NCBI GenBank assembly: GCA_015472025.1
Contig: BNHL01000001.1
Span: 2,267,501 to 2,331,500 of the forward strand
Direction: 5' to 3'
Source: Cytophagales bacterium WSM2-2
Lineage (GTDB): Bacteria; Bacteroidota; Bacteroidia; Cytophagales; Cyclobacteriaceae
DNA: 64,000 nucleotides
How positions within the stretch are numbered: position 1 is the stretch's first letter; every line of letters begins with the position of its first letter. This document shows positions 40,076 through 49,404 of the stretch, piece by piece. A model generated the notes under the pieces. That model saw nothing but the letters and a program-made list of their open reading frames with translations. It made no database searches and was not told the origin of the DNA. Position numbers and translations under genes: made by a program.

Positions 40076-41016
40076 CAGAGCTCCCTAAAATTGTTCCACT
40101 AAGTCAAAAGTCGCGAAGGGAATTTCTAAAAGGAGCAATACTCGCTGCAACTGCAACGGCCTGTTCCACTAAAGATCCCTTTACCAAAGCCGGGGAAAAA
40201 GAGGCTACAGCTTCAGGAGAGAAAGTTAAACTCCTCTCGGTGACAGGAGAAATTATAGAAGTAGATAAAGCGTACTTAAAACCGGTTCCGGAGGCTCCAC
40301 ATGTATCCAATGAGGAAGCAAGAAAAGGCATGCCTGGAAAAAAATTCGTAATGGTGATCGATCTGGCTCATTGCCACAACCTGAAAAAATGCCAGTCCGC
40401 CTGCAATCATGCCCACTTTGTACAGGATCATCAGAATTGGATAAAAATTTATCCAATGCAGGAAGCTGAACATACGTCACCATTTTGGCAGCCGACCACG
40501 TGCATGCATTGTGATGATCCTCCATGTGTAAAAGTTTGTCCTGTGGACGCAACGTTCAAACGACAAGACGGAATCGTATTGATCGACAATGACAGATGTG
40601 TGGGTTGTCGCTTTTGTATGGCAGCGTGCCCTTATTCAACACGCGTGTTTAATTGGGAGAAACCCTTGTTGCCACCGGAAGCTCTTGAGATGCAGTATTC
40701 GCCTGAAACAAGTTGCCCGCCCAAAATTGGTACAGTTTCAAAATGTGATTTCTGCCCTGATATGGTTAGAAAAGGAGAGTTGCCGCATTGCGTATCAGCC
40801 TGCCCGAATGGCGTATTTTATTTTGGAGACATGAACGAGGATATCGTGACCAACGGCTCCGAGACTGTTCGCTTCAGTGAATTGATTCGCGATCGTTCGG
40901 GCTATCGCTTGATGGAAGACCTGGGAACCAAACCAAGCGTTTATTATTTACCACCGGTTGATCGGCTGTTTCCATTTGAAGACGGAATTAAAAATAAAGA
41001 GGAAAAACATTCGTGA
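40072..41016 (+). CDS. Tat-exported four-cluster ferredoxin (DmsB/NrfC-like)
   Basis: This 314-aa electron carrier has a Tat leader (SRREFLKGAILAATATACST). Four cysteine groups follow, typical of DmsB/NrfC-type proteins. They read 'CHNLKKCQSACNHAH', 'CMHCDDPPCVKVCP', 'CVGCRFCMAACPYSTRV' and 'CDFCPDMVRKGELPHCVSACP', each supplying ligands for [4Fe-4S]. It would pass electrons between the adjacent NrfD quinol subunit and a periplasmic partner. The molybdopterin catalytic subunit that usually accompanies it is not in this operon. Confidence 0.93.
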   Translation: MTELPKIVPLSQKSRREFLKGAILAATATACSTKDPFTKAGEKEATASGEKVKLLSVTGEIIEVDKAYLKPVPEAPHVSNEEARKGMPGKKFVMVIDLAHCHNLKKCQSACNHAHFVQDHQNWIKIYPMQEAEHTSPFWQPTTCMHCDDPPCVKVCPVDATFKRQDGIVLIDNDRCVGCRFCMAACPYSTRVFNWEKPLLPPEALEMQYSPETSCPPKIGTVSKCDFCPDMVRKGELPHCVSACPNGVFYFGDMNEDIVTNGSETVRFSELIRDRSGYRLMEDLGTKPSVYYLPPVDRLFPFEDGIKNKEEKHS

Positions 41017-41018
41017 TT

Positions 41019-42326
41019 ATGTCATCAGATCAAAAAAATAAAATAGTTGCAGATCTTCTTCCTCAAACATTTGGCAGAGCCGGAGTCATTTGGACTACAT
41101 CGCTCGTTATTATTTGCGCGATTGGCCTGGTAACATACATTCATCAAATTCAAAAAGGGCTGGAGATTACAGCCATGCGCGACTACGCTTCGTGGGGAAT
41201 TTATATTTCCAACTTTGTTTTCTTTGTGGCGATCAGCCTGGTAGGTTCCTTGATTACCGCCATTTTCAGACTAACCAATGTGGAATGGCGCACACCGCTT
41301 ACCCGTATTTCAGAAATTATTGCGGTCGCTGCAATCCTATTCGCATCGTTAGCAATAATTGTGGACATGGGTAGACCCGATCGGTTTATGAATTTGTTTT
41401 TGTATGCGCGGTTGCAATCACCAATCATGTGGGACGTCATCGTGATTACAACTTACCTCACACTTAGCGTTCTCTTTCTCTATTTTCCGCTGTTGCCGGA
41501 TCTTCCCTTGCTTATTGAAAGCAAGAAAGGAGGAAGGTTCATACAATGGTTTTACAGATTCCTTGGTTCTTTTTGGAAAGGGACACATCTGCAGTTTAGG
41601 ATGAGTAAGAAAGCGGTAAAAATTATTTCCGTAATGATTATTCCAATCGCATTGTCAATTCACACGGTTACATCATGGCTATTCGCCACGACTTATCGCC
41701 CCGGTTGGGATAGCACAAACTTCGGTGCCTATTTTGTGTCTGGTGCATTTCTCGTGGGAGCTGGTGGAGTGGTGGTAGCGATGTATATTTTCAGGAGGCA
41801 TTACCATCTGGAAAAATACATTACCGAAAAGCATTTCGATCAAATGGGAAAAATCCTTGTCATGCTCGCACTACTCTATCTCTATTTTAATATAAATGAA
41901 TATTTAGTTCCGGCATTTAAAATGAAGAAAGCAGAAGAGCATCATTTAATGAGTTTGTTTACCGGAGAGTTTTCCTTGTTGTTCTGGTCAGTTATTATTC
42001 TTGGAATGATTGTTCCGGTCATCGTGTTGCTATTTCCGCAGGGGAGGAAACCATTGCCCATGTTTGTGATGGGAATTTTTGTCGTGGTGGGAGCGTGGTT
42101 TAAACGATTTTTGATTGTGGCTCCAACGTTGTTGAGTCCCTTCCTCCCGATGTACGATGTTCCGGAAAATTATATGCGTTACAATCCTACCTGGGAAGAG
42201 TGGACGATCACCATCAGTACACTTGCGGGAGCCCTTTTGATAATCACCATTTTTGTTCGGTTTTTTCCAATAGTACCTATTCATGAGACAATAGAGGAGG
42301 CAGAGGTTAAAATTTCAAAATTATGA
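41019..42326 (+). CDS. NrfD/PsrC-family membrane quinol oxidoreductase subunit
   Basis: This membrane protein of about 435 aa has eight to ten helices. 'RDYASWGIYISNFVFFVAIS' near the start, 'FRLTNVEWRTPLTRISEIIA' and 'SVMIIPIALSIHTVTSWLFA' are NrfD-like. It exchanges electrons with the quinone pool and passes them to the four-cluster ferredoxin. GTG 41013 would overlap the ferredoxin stop (GTGA); ATG 41019 is preferred. It overlaps the following gene by 4 bp. Confidence 0.92.
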   Translation: MSSDQKNKIVADLLPQTFGRAGVIWTTSLVIICAIGLVTYIHQIQKGLEITAMRDYASWGIYISNFVFFVAISLVGSLITAIFRLTNVEWRTPLTRISEIIAVAAILFASLAIIVDMGRPDRFMNLFLYARLQSPIMWDVIVITTYLTLSVLFLYFPLLPDLPLLIESKKGGRFIQWFYRFLGSFWKGTHLQFRMSKKAVKIISVMIIPIALSIHTVTSWLFATTYRPGWDSTNFGAYFVSGAFLVGAGGVVVAMYIFRRHYHLEKYITEKHFDQMGKILVMLALLYLYFNINEYLVPAFKMKKAEEHHLMSLFTGEFSLLFWSVIILGMIVPVIVLLFPQGRKPLPMFVMGIFVVVGAWFKRFLIVAPTLLSPFLPMYDVPENYMRYNPTWEEWTITISTLAGALLIITIFVRFFPIVPIHETIEEAEVKISKL

Positions 42327-43198
42327 AGACACCACGTTCTGCTTTTTTACTAAGTGTAATCCTGTTGTATTCAAACTACATCGCTGCGCAGGATGAAAAG
42401 AAATCCATAAAATTGGATTTGAGCTATTCTCAAATTAATGATCAGCCTCCTGAACTGAGAGCAACCGCGAAATCAAAGAACGGGAAGAAGTTCGAGCCTG
42501 TCGAGGGGCTTGAAGTTAATTTTTTCCTGACAGAGCAAGCACAGGGAAATTTACTGGGCAAGGCACGAACGAACAGGAAAGGAATAGCCTCGTTGGAAAT
42601 ACCAGCTTCGATTTCATCAAAATTGGATTCCATGTCTCCTTTTAAATTGGTAGCCTCTGTTGTAGAGAGTAAGACTTTCAACGAGAAGACGGCAGAAATA
42701 GAAATCACCAAAGCTCGAATCAACTTGTCACTTACTGAGGCGGATAGTGTTAGAAAGCTTGAGGCAAAATTACTGGCACTTAAGGAAGGGAAGTGGGTGG
42801 AGGTACCGGAGACAGAAGTGAAATTGTTTGTCCGGAGGATGTTAAGTGATCTGCCAATCGGGGATCACGAGCTAACGACAAATGAGACAGGAGATGTTTC
42901 ATCTGATTTTATTTTTAAAACGGCTGTTCCCGGAGATGAGAAAGGTAATATCATTATTGGTGCGAAAGTCGAGGATAACGAGACTTACGGCACAGTTATG
43001 GCAATGAAATTTGCTAATTGGGGCGTACCCCAAAAAGCAGACAGAAGCTTTTATGAGCGAAGCTTGTGGGCATCGCGCGACAAAACACCGGTTTGGCTTT
43101 TGGTAGTGCCGAACCTGATTATAGTTACCGTATGGGCAATAATCTTCTATTTGATTTATTTTATTTTTAGAATACGGAAAATAGGACTGCAGAATTAA
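42323..43198 (+). CDS. Periplasmic beta-domain protein with C-terminal membrane anchor
   Basis: This 291-aa protein has a signal peptide (ending IAAQ). Two Ig-like beta domains follow, with 'GKARTNRKGIASLEIPA' and 'HELTTNETGDVSSDF' as turn motifs. A single C-terminal helix (about 258-283: LLVVPNLIIVTVWAIIFYLI) ends with a basic tail. This places the beta domains in the periplasm. No family was recognised. It lies within the redox operon and probably scaffolds the membrane complex. Confidence 0.65.
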   Translation: MKTPRSAFLLSVILLYSNYIAAQDEKKSIKLDLSYSQINDQPPELRATAKSKNGKKFEPVEGLEVNFFLTEQAQGNLLGKARTNRKGIASLEIPASISSKLDSMSPFKLVASVVESKTFNEKTAEIEITKARINLSLTEADSVRKLEAKLLALKEGKWVEVPETEVKLFVRRMLSDLPIGDHELTTNETGDVSSDFIFKTAVPGDEKGNIIIGAKVEDNETYGTVMAMKFANWGVPQKADRSFYERSLWASRDKTPVWLLVVPNLIIVTVWAIIFYLIYFIFRIRKIGLQN

Positions 43199-43229
43199 CT
43201 TACTCTATTATCAATAAACCTACACATCC

Positions 43230-43637
43230 ATGAAAACCAAAAATCAAATTCTGGTCGCTCTTCTAATGCTGACCATCGGGTTGTATTCATTTACTTTTTT
43301 TCAGACTAAACCCTGGGTGGTGCCTGAAGCATTTGCAAAAAAACAAAACCCTGTCAAATCAGATGGAGAATCTTTACAGACAGGGAAAGAGCTGTGGGCA
43401 AAGCATTGTCAGTCATGCCACGGCAAGAAAGGCGCTGGCGATGGAACTAAGGCTGGCGAACTCGAAACCGCAATGCAGGATTTTGGAAAAGAGGCTATAC
43501 AAAAACAAAGTGACGGTTCTTTGTTTTATAAAATAGTTGAAGGACGTGATGAGATGCCCACGTTCAAAAAGAAGGTTCCCGATGAGGCTGATATCTGGAG
43601 CATGGTAAACTATATCAGAAGCCTGAAGGCAAAATAG
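43230..43637 (+). CDS. Single-heme cytochrome c
   Basis: This 135-aa protein has an N-terminal helix or signal (8-25) and one heme c motif, CQSCH, in 'WAKHCQSCHGKKGAGDG'. The likely Met ligand lies in 'EGRDEMPTFKKKVPDEADIW'. It is a class I periplasmic cytochrome. As the last gene of the electron-transfer operon it is the likely mobile acceptor or donor linking the NrfD complex to a terminal oxidase. A strong terminator follows. Confidence 0.93.
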   Translation: MKTKNQILVALLMLTIGLYSFTFFQTKPWVVPEAFAKKQNPVKSDGESLQTGKELWAKHCQSCHGKKGAGDGTKAGELETAMQDFGKEAIQKQSDGSLFYKIVEGRDEMPTFKKKVPDEADIWSMVNYIRSLKAK

Positions 43638-43654
43638 AAAGAGAAATTTCGAGC

Positions 43655-43693
43655 GAGAGGCTGTCTCAAAAAGAGCAGCCTCTCTTTATTTTT
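43655..43693 (+). terminator. Terminator of the electron-transfer operon
   Basis: GAGAGGCTG (43655-43663) pairs with CAGCCTCTC (43676-43684) over 9 bp, with a further short TCT/AGA inner pairing, then TTTATTTTT. Confidence 0.88.
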
Positions 43694-43807
43694 AGATGAC
43701 AGGCTACTTTCCATGAAATGGCCTTTTTTCATTTACATCCATAGTTAAGTATTGGGTGAACTGTTTAAGATATCGATTCCGGATTTTTGTGCCCATAACA
43801 GCAGCAA

Positions 43808-45196
43808 ATGAAAAAAGTAATTATCACTTTATGTTTGGCAACCTCATCTTTCGTGTTGACAGCTCAAGCATTTACTGATAGATCGAAACAGCCTATGAGT
43901 GATTATGAAATACTAAAGACCGGAAGTCGCATTCCTGGTTTGAGCCTTGCGATAACCCACAACGGCCCTGCAGTTCCGTCAAATGATTATCCTGTTCTGT
44001 TTATTCATGGGGCCACATTTCCTTCGGCTTTAGCATTCGCGTTTCGTATGAATGGCTATTCATGGATGGATAATTTGTCTGAAAATGGTTTTGACACCTA
44101 CGCGCTCGATTTTCTTGGTTATGGTCATTCAGACCGTTATCCGGAAATGTCATCATCGTCACCGAAAGGAAAGCCTGTTGGAATGGCTGGTGAAATTTAC
44201 CGGGACATCGATAAAGCTGTTGACTTCATTTTACAGAAAACCGGGAAGAAAAAAATTTGTCTCATCGCACATTCGTGGGGTGGGGCAGTGGCTGCACTTT
44301 ATGCAACTAAATTTCCTGCGAAAGTGGAAAAGCTCGTGCTGTTCGCTTCCATTACAAAAAGAGACGGAAAAGAACTGAGTCCGGTTATCGAAAAGACATA
44401 CGAATCGCTCACTCCAGTCCAAAGAGTAACTGCGATGAAAGATCTCACTCCTCCGGAAATGACTTGCCAACTGGAACCTGAAATAACTACAACGTGGGGA
44501 GAACAATGGTTAAAGTCAGATCCATTGGCAACAAAGTCTAAGTCTGACAGTGTGCGTTTCCCTTCTGGTTATACTTTGGATTTTAACAATCTGACCAACG
44601 GAAGAGCGCTTTATAATCCAGCTGACATCATGGCTCCGGTTTTGCTCATTAGGGGTGAATGGGATAAGTATCCAGATAATAATGACGAGGGGAGCCTGCT
44701 TTCGGAGCTTAAAAATTCACCAGGCAAAAAGTATGTCGTTATAGAAAAGGCAACCCACGTCATGCACCTGGAGAAAAACCGCCACCAGCTGTATGACGAA
44801 ACACTTAACTTCTTAAAATCCGGAGCGGCATCACCAAAAGCAAACGATCATGCCTTTGCTGTGATCTTCGAAGTTATTCCAGCCGATGGTCACAAAGATG
44901 ATTACTTGTCGATCGCTTCAGGTCTCAAACCCGAACTCGAAAAGATCAAAGGCTTCATTTCCATAGAAAGATTTCAGAGCATCTATCATCCTGAAAAAAT
45001 CTTGTCACTTTCATTTTGGGAGAACGAAAAGGCAATACAGCAATGGCGAAACTTAGAGACCCATCGCTCAGCGCAGTTAAAAGGGAGAGAATATGTATTT
45101 AAAGATTACCGGCTTCGAGTGGCGCAGGTAGTGAGAGATTATGGCATGTCAGATCGCAAAGAAGCTCCATCCGATAGCAGGTCATACCACAAATAA
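43808..45196 (+). CDS. Alpha/beta hydrolase fused to antibiotic-biosynthesis-monooxygenase domain
   Basis: This 462-aa protein has a signal-like N-terminus (to about 22). The alpha/beta-hydrolase domain has nucleophile Ser156 in 'LIAHSWGGAVAAL', an oxyanion region 'LFIHGATFPSALAF', a likely acid in 'LLIRGEWDKYPD' and His in 'ATHVMHLEKN'. A C-terminal dimeric ABM domain follows from about residue 345 ('FAVIFEVIPADGHKDDYLSI', 'LSLSFWENEKAIQQWRNLET'). The N-terminus suggests secretion, unusual for ABM proteins. The substrate is unknown; an ester or lactone linked to oxidative steps is plausible. Confidence 0.85.
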   Translation: MKKVIITLCLATSSFVLTAQAFTDRSKQPMSDYEILKTGSRIPGLSLAITHNGPAVPSNDYPVLFIHGATFPSALAFAFRMNGYSWMDNLSENGFDTYALDFLGYGHSDRYPEMSSSSPKGKPVGMAGEIYRDIDKAVDFILQKTGKKKICLIAHSWGGAVAALYATKFPAKVEKLVLFASITKRDGKELSPVIEKTYESLTPVQRVTAMKDLTPPEMTCQLEPEITTTWGEQWLKSDPLATKSKSDSVRFPSGYTLDFNNLTNGRALYNPADIMAPVLLIRGEWDKYPDNNDEGSLLSELKNSPGKKYVVIEKATHVMHLEKNRHQLYDETLNFLKSGAASPKANDHAFAVIFEVIPADGHKDDYLSIASGLKPELEKIKGFISIERFQSIYHPEKILSLSFWENEKAIQQWRNLETHRSAQLKGREYVFKDYRLRVAQVVRDYGMSDRKEAPSDSRSYHK

Positions 45197-45219
45197 ATTC
45201 TGCATCATATTTCAGAAGC

Positions 45220-45654
45220 CTAAATCATTTTCATTAGTGTGTAGTAGCTGAATCCTTCAGGAAAATTCTCCATGATGTGTTCAACAACAAACCCGTGTCT
45301 TTCGTAGAAGTGCGGGGCCTGAAAGCTATAGCTCTTCACCAGGATTCTCGAGCATTTCTTGTTTCGAGCTTCTTCTTCAGCCGCCTCAAGCAGTAGTGTG
45401 CCGATTCCTTTTTCTCTAAAACCTTCATGAACCCAGAACAGGGTTATCTCGCAGGCACCGGCCCATGTCCATCCCGCAATCCCTGCAATGATCTCTCCCC
45501 CGTCAGCTTTGACAATTCTGGAGAAGAGAGCTCCGTTCGATTGATGTGTTTTAGCAGAATTGTATTCGTAGATTTTATCATCAAGCAATTGAATTACCTG
45601 ATGTGAATCTTCACCTGTTTCAACGCGATATTTTGTGCTCATATCTTTTGCCAT
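45220..45654 (-). CDS. GNAT-family N-acetyltransferase
   Basis: This 144-aa protein has the acetyl-CoA-binding loop motif A 'LFWVHEGFREKGIGTLLLEA' and the helix 'AAEEEARNKKCSRILVKSYS'. The terminal 'PHFYERHGFVVEHIMENFPEGFSY' is typical of GNAT enzymes of this subgroup. The substrate is unknown. It is monocistronic and convergent with the hydrolase gene. Confidence 0.9.
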   Translation of the reverse strand: MAKDMSTKYRVETGEDSHQVIQLLDDKIYEYNSAKTHQSNGALFSRIVKADGGEIIAGIAGWTWAGACEITLFWVHEGFREKGIGTLLLEAAEEEARNKKCSRILVKSYSFQAPHFYERHGFVVEHIMENFPEGFSYYTLMKMI

Positions 45655-45677
45655 TGGAGCAAAGATATTTCAACTCA

Positions 45678-46670
45678 TCATTTGTTGTTCCTGGCGGCAA
45701 GTCGCTGATCTGACAAAGACTGAAATTCTTTAGGAAGCTCGGCTTTGAAAATATCGCGTACTTCATGCTCCGGATCGTACGATTCAAAATAAATCACCCG
45801 ATTATCTGCTGAAATGGAAAAATTACTCTCCTCGCGATTACTGTTGATGCCTGAGCCGAGGTTGACAGGCGCTGACCATTTTGTCCATGTGTCATCCAGC
45901 CTTGTAGTGCAATAGATGTCACATCCGCCAAACCCACCAGCCCGGTATGAAGAGAAGAACAAAGTCCTTCCATCGGCTGAAAGGAACGGGGCAAAATCTG
46001 CTTGACCCGAATTAACAACTGTTCCCATGTTGATTGGCTCTGACCATTTGTTTTCACCGCGGGGAAAAGAAACGTACAAGTCCTGATCTCCCCTGGTATC
46101 TTTTTGCTGGATCGCGAGGATCAGCACCTTGTTTTTGGATGATACGAAAATATCGATGTATGAATTCTGATTATAGAAGTTTTCAATCTCCACTGGCGTA
46201 GGTGCGGCCCATCCGCCTCCATTGCGCATCGACCGCATCAAAGGTTTTCGCGTATCGATAATTTCATTAAAAAAATAAATTTCAGTACCGTCATCATTAA
46301 CGCTGCAAATTACATCTGCATTTTTGCCGTTGATATTTTCACCGAGGTTTCTTGGGTCGCTCCATTGATCATCTATCCCAAGGGCACTTACCCAGATGTC
46401 CTGCTTGTCTTTTTCCTTTGCCAGGTTTCCCGGGTGATTTCTCCGGCAAAAGAAGAGATACTTTCCGTTGCCGGTAATCACGGGCTTTACTTCAGCATAC
46501 ACACTGTTGATCTTGATAGACAAGGGTGTGAAGTTGACACTCGTAAGTGACATGCCTGATATTTCAAAAGGATATCTTGAAGGTGGCGGAATTTGAGCAG
46601 TACCAACCAGCGAAAGCAAGCACAAAACTACTAGCAGAATTTGAGATGTGAACCAAAAGCTCTTTTTCAT
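45678..46670 (-). CDS. Secreted WD40-like PD40 beta-propeller protein
   Basis: This protein of about 330 aa is counted from ATG 46670; a TTG 9 bp upstream overlaps the previous stop. It has a signal peptide and several PD40 repeats: 'ITGNGKYLFFCRRNHPGN', 'SVNDDGTEIYFFNE', 'FLSADGRTLFFSSYRAGGFG', 'SISADNRVIYFESY'. Repeats of this form build beta-propellers, commonly in outer-membrane or periplasmic Bacteroidota proteins. The OmpA-like domain often attached to such propellers is absent. It follows the short gene at 46676 in one unit. Confidence 0.8.
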   Translation of the reverse strand: MKKSFWFTSQILLVVLCLLSLVGTAQIPPPSRYPFEISGMSLTSVNFTPLSIKINSVYAEVKPVITGNGKYLFFCRRNHPGNLAKEKDKQDIWVSALGIDDQWSDPRNLGENINGKNADVICSVNDDGTEIYFFNEIIDTRKPLMRSMRNGGGWAAPTPVEIENFYNQNSYIDIFVSSKNKVLILAIQQKDTRGDQDLYVSFPRGENKWSEPINMGTVVNSGQADFAPFLSADGRTLFFSSYRAGGFGGCDIYCTTRLDDTWTKWSAPVNLGSGINSNREESNFSISADNRVIYFESYDPEHEVRDIFKAELPKEFQSLSDQRLAARNNK

Positions 46671-46675
46671 TTGAG

Positions 46676-46954
46676 TCAATTCAGCCTCAGTTCTTCTTCT
46701 TCCTGATCCGCAAAATATTTTGAGTCAATCAAAAACGTAAACTCATCCAGCAGATGCAGGTTGAGTAGAGCAATGATTTGAGAGGAATCGGAAAGATCAA
46801 GTTGTGCCAGGTTTACCAGGCTCAATTCTTCCCGCGACACAGGTTTTTTCACCGGTACCATTGTGATCACCTCTTCATCTCGTGAGAGGATGATATGCCT
46901 GTAGCCCTGAATCATCAGGTCCGCCAGGAGTGTGTTATTAAAATGTATATTCAT
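46676..46954 (-). CDS. Small hypothetical protein
   Basis: This 92-aa, acidic, Leu-rich soluble protein (MNIHFNNTLLADLMIQGYRH...) has no recognised family and no membrane segment. It lies directly upstream of the PD40 gene, so the two are probably one transcript. It could be a cytoplasmic regulator or partner; unknown. Confidence 0.55.
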   Translation of the reverse strand: MNIHFNNTLLADLMIQGYRHIILSRDEEVITMVPVKKPVSREELSLVNLAQLDLSDSSQIIALLNLHLLDEFTFLIDSKYFADQEEEELRLN

Positions 46955-47125
46955 TTCCCGCCAACTATTTAGACACTCTCACATAGACGAAAGCCGTGCC
47001 ATTAGGCGGTCATTGGAATAAAGAGCAATAAGAAGGCTTTTTAATTTTTAAGATGTCCCCGGATGGGAAAAAAATTCTCACCAGGTTGAGACGTTAGTTA
47101 GACAACTGACCTCAGGCAGGTGAAT

Positions 47126-49180
47126 TCAAATCAGTCTTTTTTCCTCCAGTCCCTTTTTCAGTGCATCATGCATTTTCCAAAACCTGAGCTTGGTGTCATT
47201 AAAATACTTTTTGAACTCAGGGTTATTTATGATCTGATCCATCATGGGATCACCTTCGAGGAACAGGATAATCCAGTACTGCACATTGTCTTCCTGGGAA
47301 AAAAGTTTCATGTGCTCGATTGCATTTTTTTGATCACCCACGTACGTGTAGTAGGCACTGAGACCCAAGTGGCGATAAATTGATTTATCGGCCTCCATGA
47401 ATTCCTTGTAATTTTTTGACAACTCTTCAGATTTTTCTTTCAAGCCAACCTGGGCGAGCACAAACGCAATGGCGAGGTTTTCGTGACGGTAGACATCCAA
47501 TTGTTTTGATTCACGTATTCGAAGAAATCGTTTATAGTATTGATATGCGCCTTTGTAATCTCTCATGAAATAAGATATTTTTCCAATATCCTGGAGAATA
47601 TCAAATCGTGAGGTGTCTTTATTAAATTCAGTGATCAGAAGTTCGCGTGTGTATTTTGCATCACCTTTTTTGGCAAACAGGATGAACGCGCGAAGATGAC
47701 GGGAGAATGGATTGTTTGGATTGTAGACCAAAGACTTGTCGACATACTTTAGCGACTCATCGACAAATCCGTTTTGGATAAGTGCATTGCCAAGGCGCAG
47801 GTAAGTATAGCTTGTTGTCACGGAGTCGAGTGAAGCAATATCCAGTTGAACACCTTTTAAGGCATATTGTAAGTACTTGCCGGTATTGGGCATGTAGATT
47901 CCATAGAAATCGGTTAGAAAGCCGAGCACAGATGCGGAGTTGGGATTGTATTCCAACGCTTTTTCGAGGTAGGGCACGGCTTCATTATATTCTTTCCGCG
48001 ACATGTAAGCGATTCCCTTGGCTACGAGGCTCTCGCCCAACTTCGAATCATACAGAATAGCCCGGTCAGCGTAATTGCTAATCTCCTCAGTATATTTTTT
48101 TGTGGCTTGAAAAATATCCAGGTAATAATAGCAAATCGCAACTTCCGCATAAGCCATTGCAAATTCATGATCTTGTTCAATGGCCTGTTTGAAAAATTCA
48201 ATGGCCTTAAGAAGATTCGCATCACCCCTGGCGGCCTGGAGGTTTAAGCCTTTCAGGAACAAGTCGTAAGCGGCAAGATTCTCTGTTGGCTTTTTTGTAA
48301 TTCTCTTTTCTTCTTCGGGAGTAATAATAGCCTTGATCTCGTCCGCAATATTTTTAGCTATCTCTTGTTGTAATTGAAAGATGTCTTTTGTTTCACGCTG
48401 GTATTGATTGGACCACAGGTGACGATCGCTTGAGGCTTCTATCAATTGGATGTTCAGCAGTATCTGGTTGCCGATTTTCTGCCCGCTCCCCTCTACAAAA
48501 TAACTCACGTTTAATTCCTTGGCCATTTCAGGAATTGACTTGGCCGTGCTTCTATACTTTTCGGTGGAGGTTCGGCTGATTACCCGAAGGTCTTTTATCT
48601 TTTGAAGGTTATTCAAAGTAGATTCCATCAAACCGTTGATGAGGTAAACATTTGTCGAGTCGTTGCTTTCATTCTTGAACGGCAATACCCCGATCGACTT
48701 CTCCAGCGTAGGGCGCGGAGTAAATGGCCACACCTTATATATATAGAGTACGCCTACAGTTAAAACTAACAGCCCGGCAATTGCTGCGATCATTATATTT
48801 CGCCCCTGATTGGAGTTGGTCATTGGAATTGGCTCAGTCTCTGGCCTTTTCCCAACTTCCCCCGGAGGATAGCCATAATATTCGCGGAAGCACTTAATGA
48901 AATAGGATGTACTGTTGAAGCCAACCTGGTGTGACACTTCCGATACATTCAATGATGAGTTGCGCAGCATCTCCATAGCGTGCTTCAATCGCACCTGATT
49001 GATCAACTGGCTGACTGAAAGTTTTGACTCCTTCTTTACTTTTCTCAGAAGATTAGACCGGCTCATGTTCAGGGCATCGGCCAGCTCGGAAACCCCAAAC
49101 TGCTCGTTGGCCAGGTTTTGCTCTATAATGGCAGTAACCTGGCTTAAGAAATCATCGGTTGGGGTCGGGTGGTTGGACAT
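47126..49180 (-). CDS. AraC-type HTH, TolB-like and TPR one-component regulator
   Basis: This 684-aa protein has an N-terminal AraC-type DNA-binding domain (about 8-110: 'LADALNMSRSNLLRKVKKES', 'VSEVSHQVGFNSTSYFIKCF') followed by a membrane helix (about 128-150). The periplasmic TolB-like segment (about 160-300) starts 'KSIGVLPFKNES', and TPR repeats run to the end. With the HTH in the cytoplasm and TPRs outside, it could sense periplasmic cues and act directly on promoters. It resembles adenylate-cyclase-like TPR proteins in which AraC replaces the cyclase. The target is unknown; the ankyrin gene is divergent from it. Confidence 0.85.
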   Translation of the reverse strand: MSNHPTPTDDFLSQVTAIIEQNLANEQFGVSELADALNMSRSNLLRKVKKESKLSVSQLINQVRLKHAMEMLRNSSLNVSEVSHQVGFNSTSYFIKCFREYYGYPPGEVGKRPETEPIPMTNSNQGRNIMIAAIAGLLVLTVGVLYIYKVWPFTPRPTLEKSIGVLPFKNESNDSTNVYLINGLMESTLNNLQKIKDLRVISRTSTEKYRSTAKSIPEMAKELNVSYFVEGSGQKIGNQILLNIQLIEASSDRHLWSNQYQRETKDIFQLQQEIAKNIADEIKAIITPEEEKRITKKPTENLAAYDLFLKGLNLQAARGDANLLKAIEFFKQAIEQDHEFAMAYAEVAICYYYLDIFQATKKYTEEISNYADRAILYDSKLGESLVAKGIAYMSRKEYNEAVPYLEKALEYNPNSASVLGFLTDFYGIYMPNTGKYLQYALKGVQLDIASLDSVTTSYTYLRLGNALIQNGFVDESLKYVDKSLVYNPNNPFSRHLRAFILFAKKGDAKYTRELLITEFNKDTSRFDILQDIGKISYFMRDYKGAYQYYKRFLRIRESKQLDVYRHENLAIAFVLAQVGLKEKSEELSKNYKEFMEADKSIYRHLGLSAYYTYVGDQKNAIEHMKLFSQEDNVQYWIILFLEGDPMMDQIINNPEFKKYFNDTKLRFWKMHDALKKGLEEKRLI

Positions 49181-49404
49181 GAATTGATGGAGGTTAGCAA
49201 AAATACAGTCACGAAGCGGAGTAAAAAAAACCTTCTAAAAGCAACCATCCCGAGAGTGATGCGTCATTATTTATACACTTGCGTCATAGTTTATATCGTT
49301 TTCCTGAAAATTGACGGTTTTGGCTACAAAGGTGTTTAGCCTGCACAGGCTGGCAGTCCGTTCTTTGCCTCATCAAAAAAAACAAAACATTTAATCAAAA
49401 TTTT

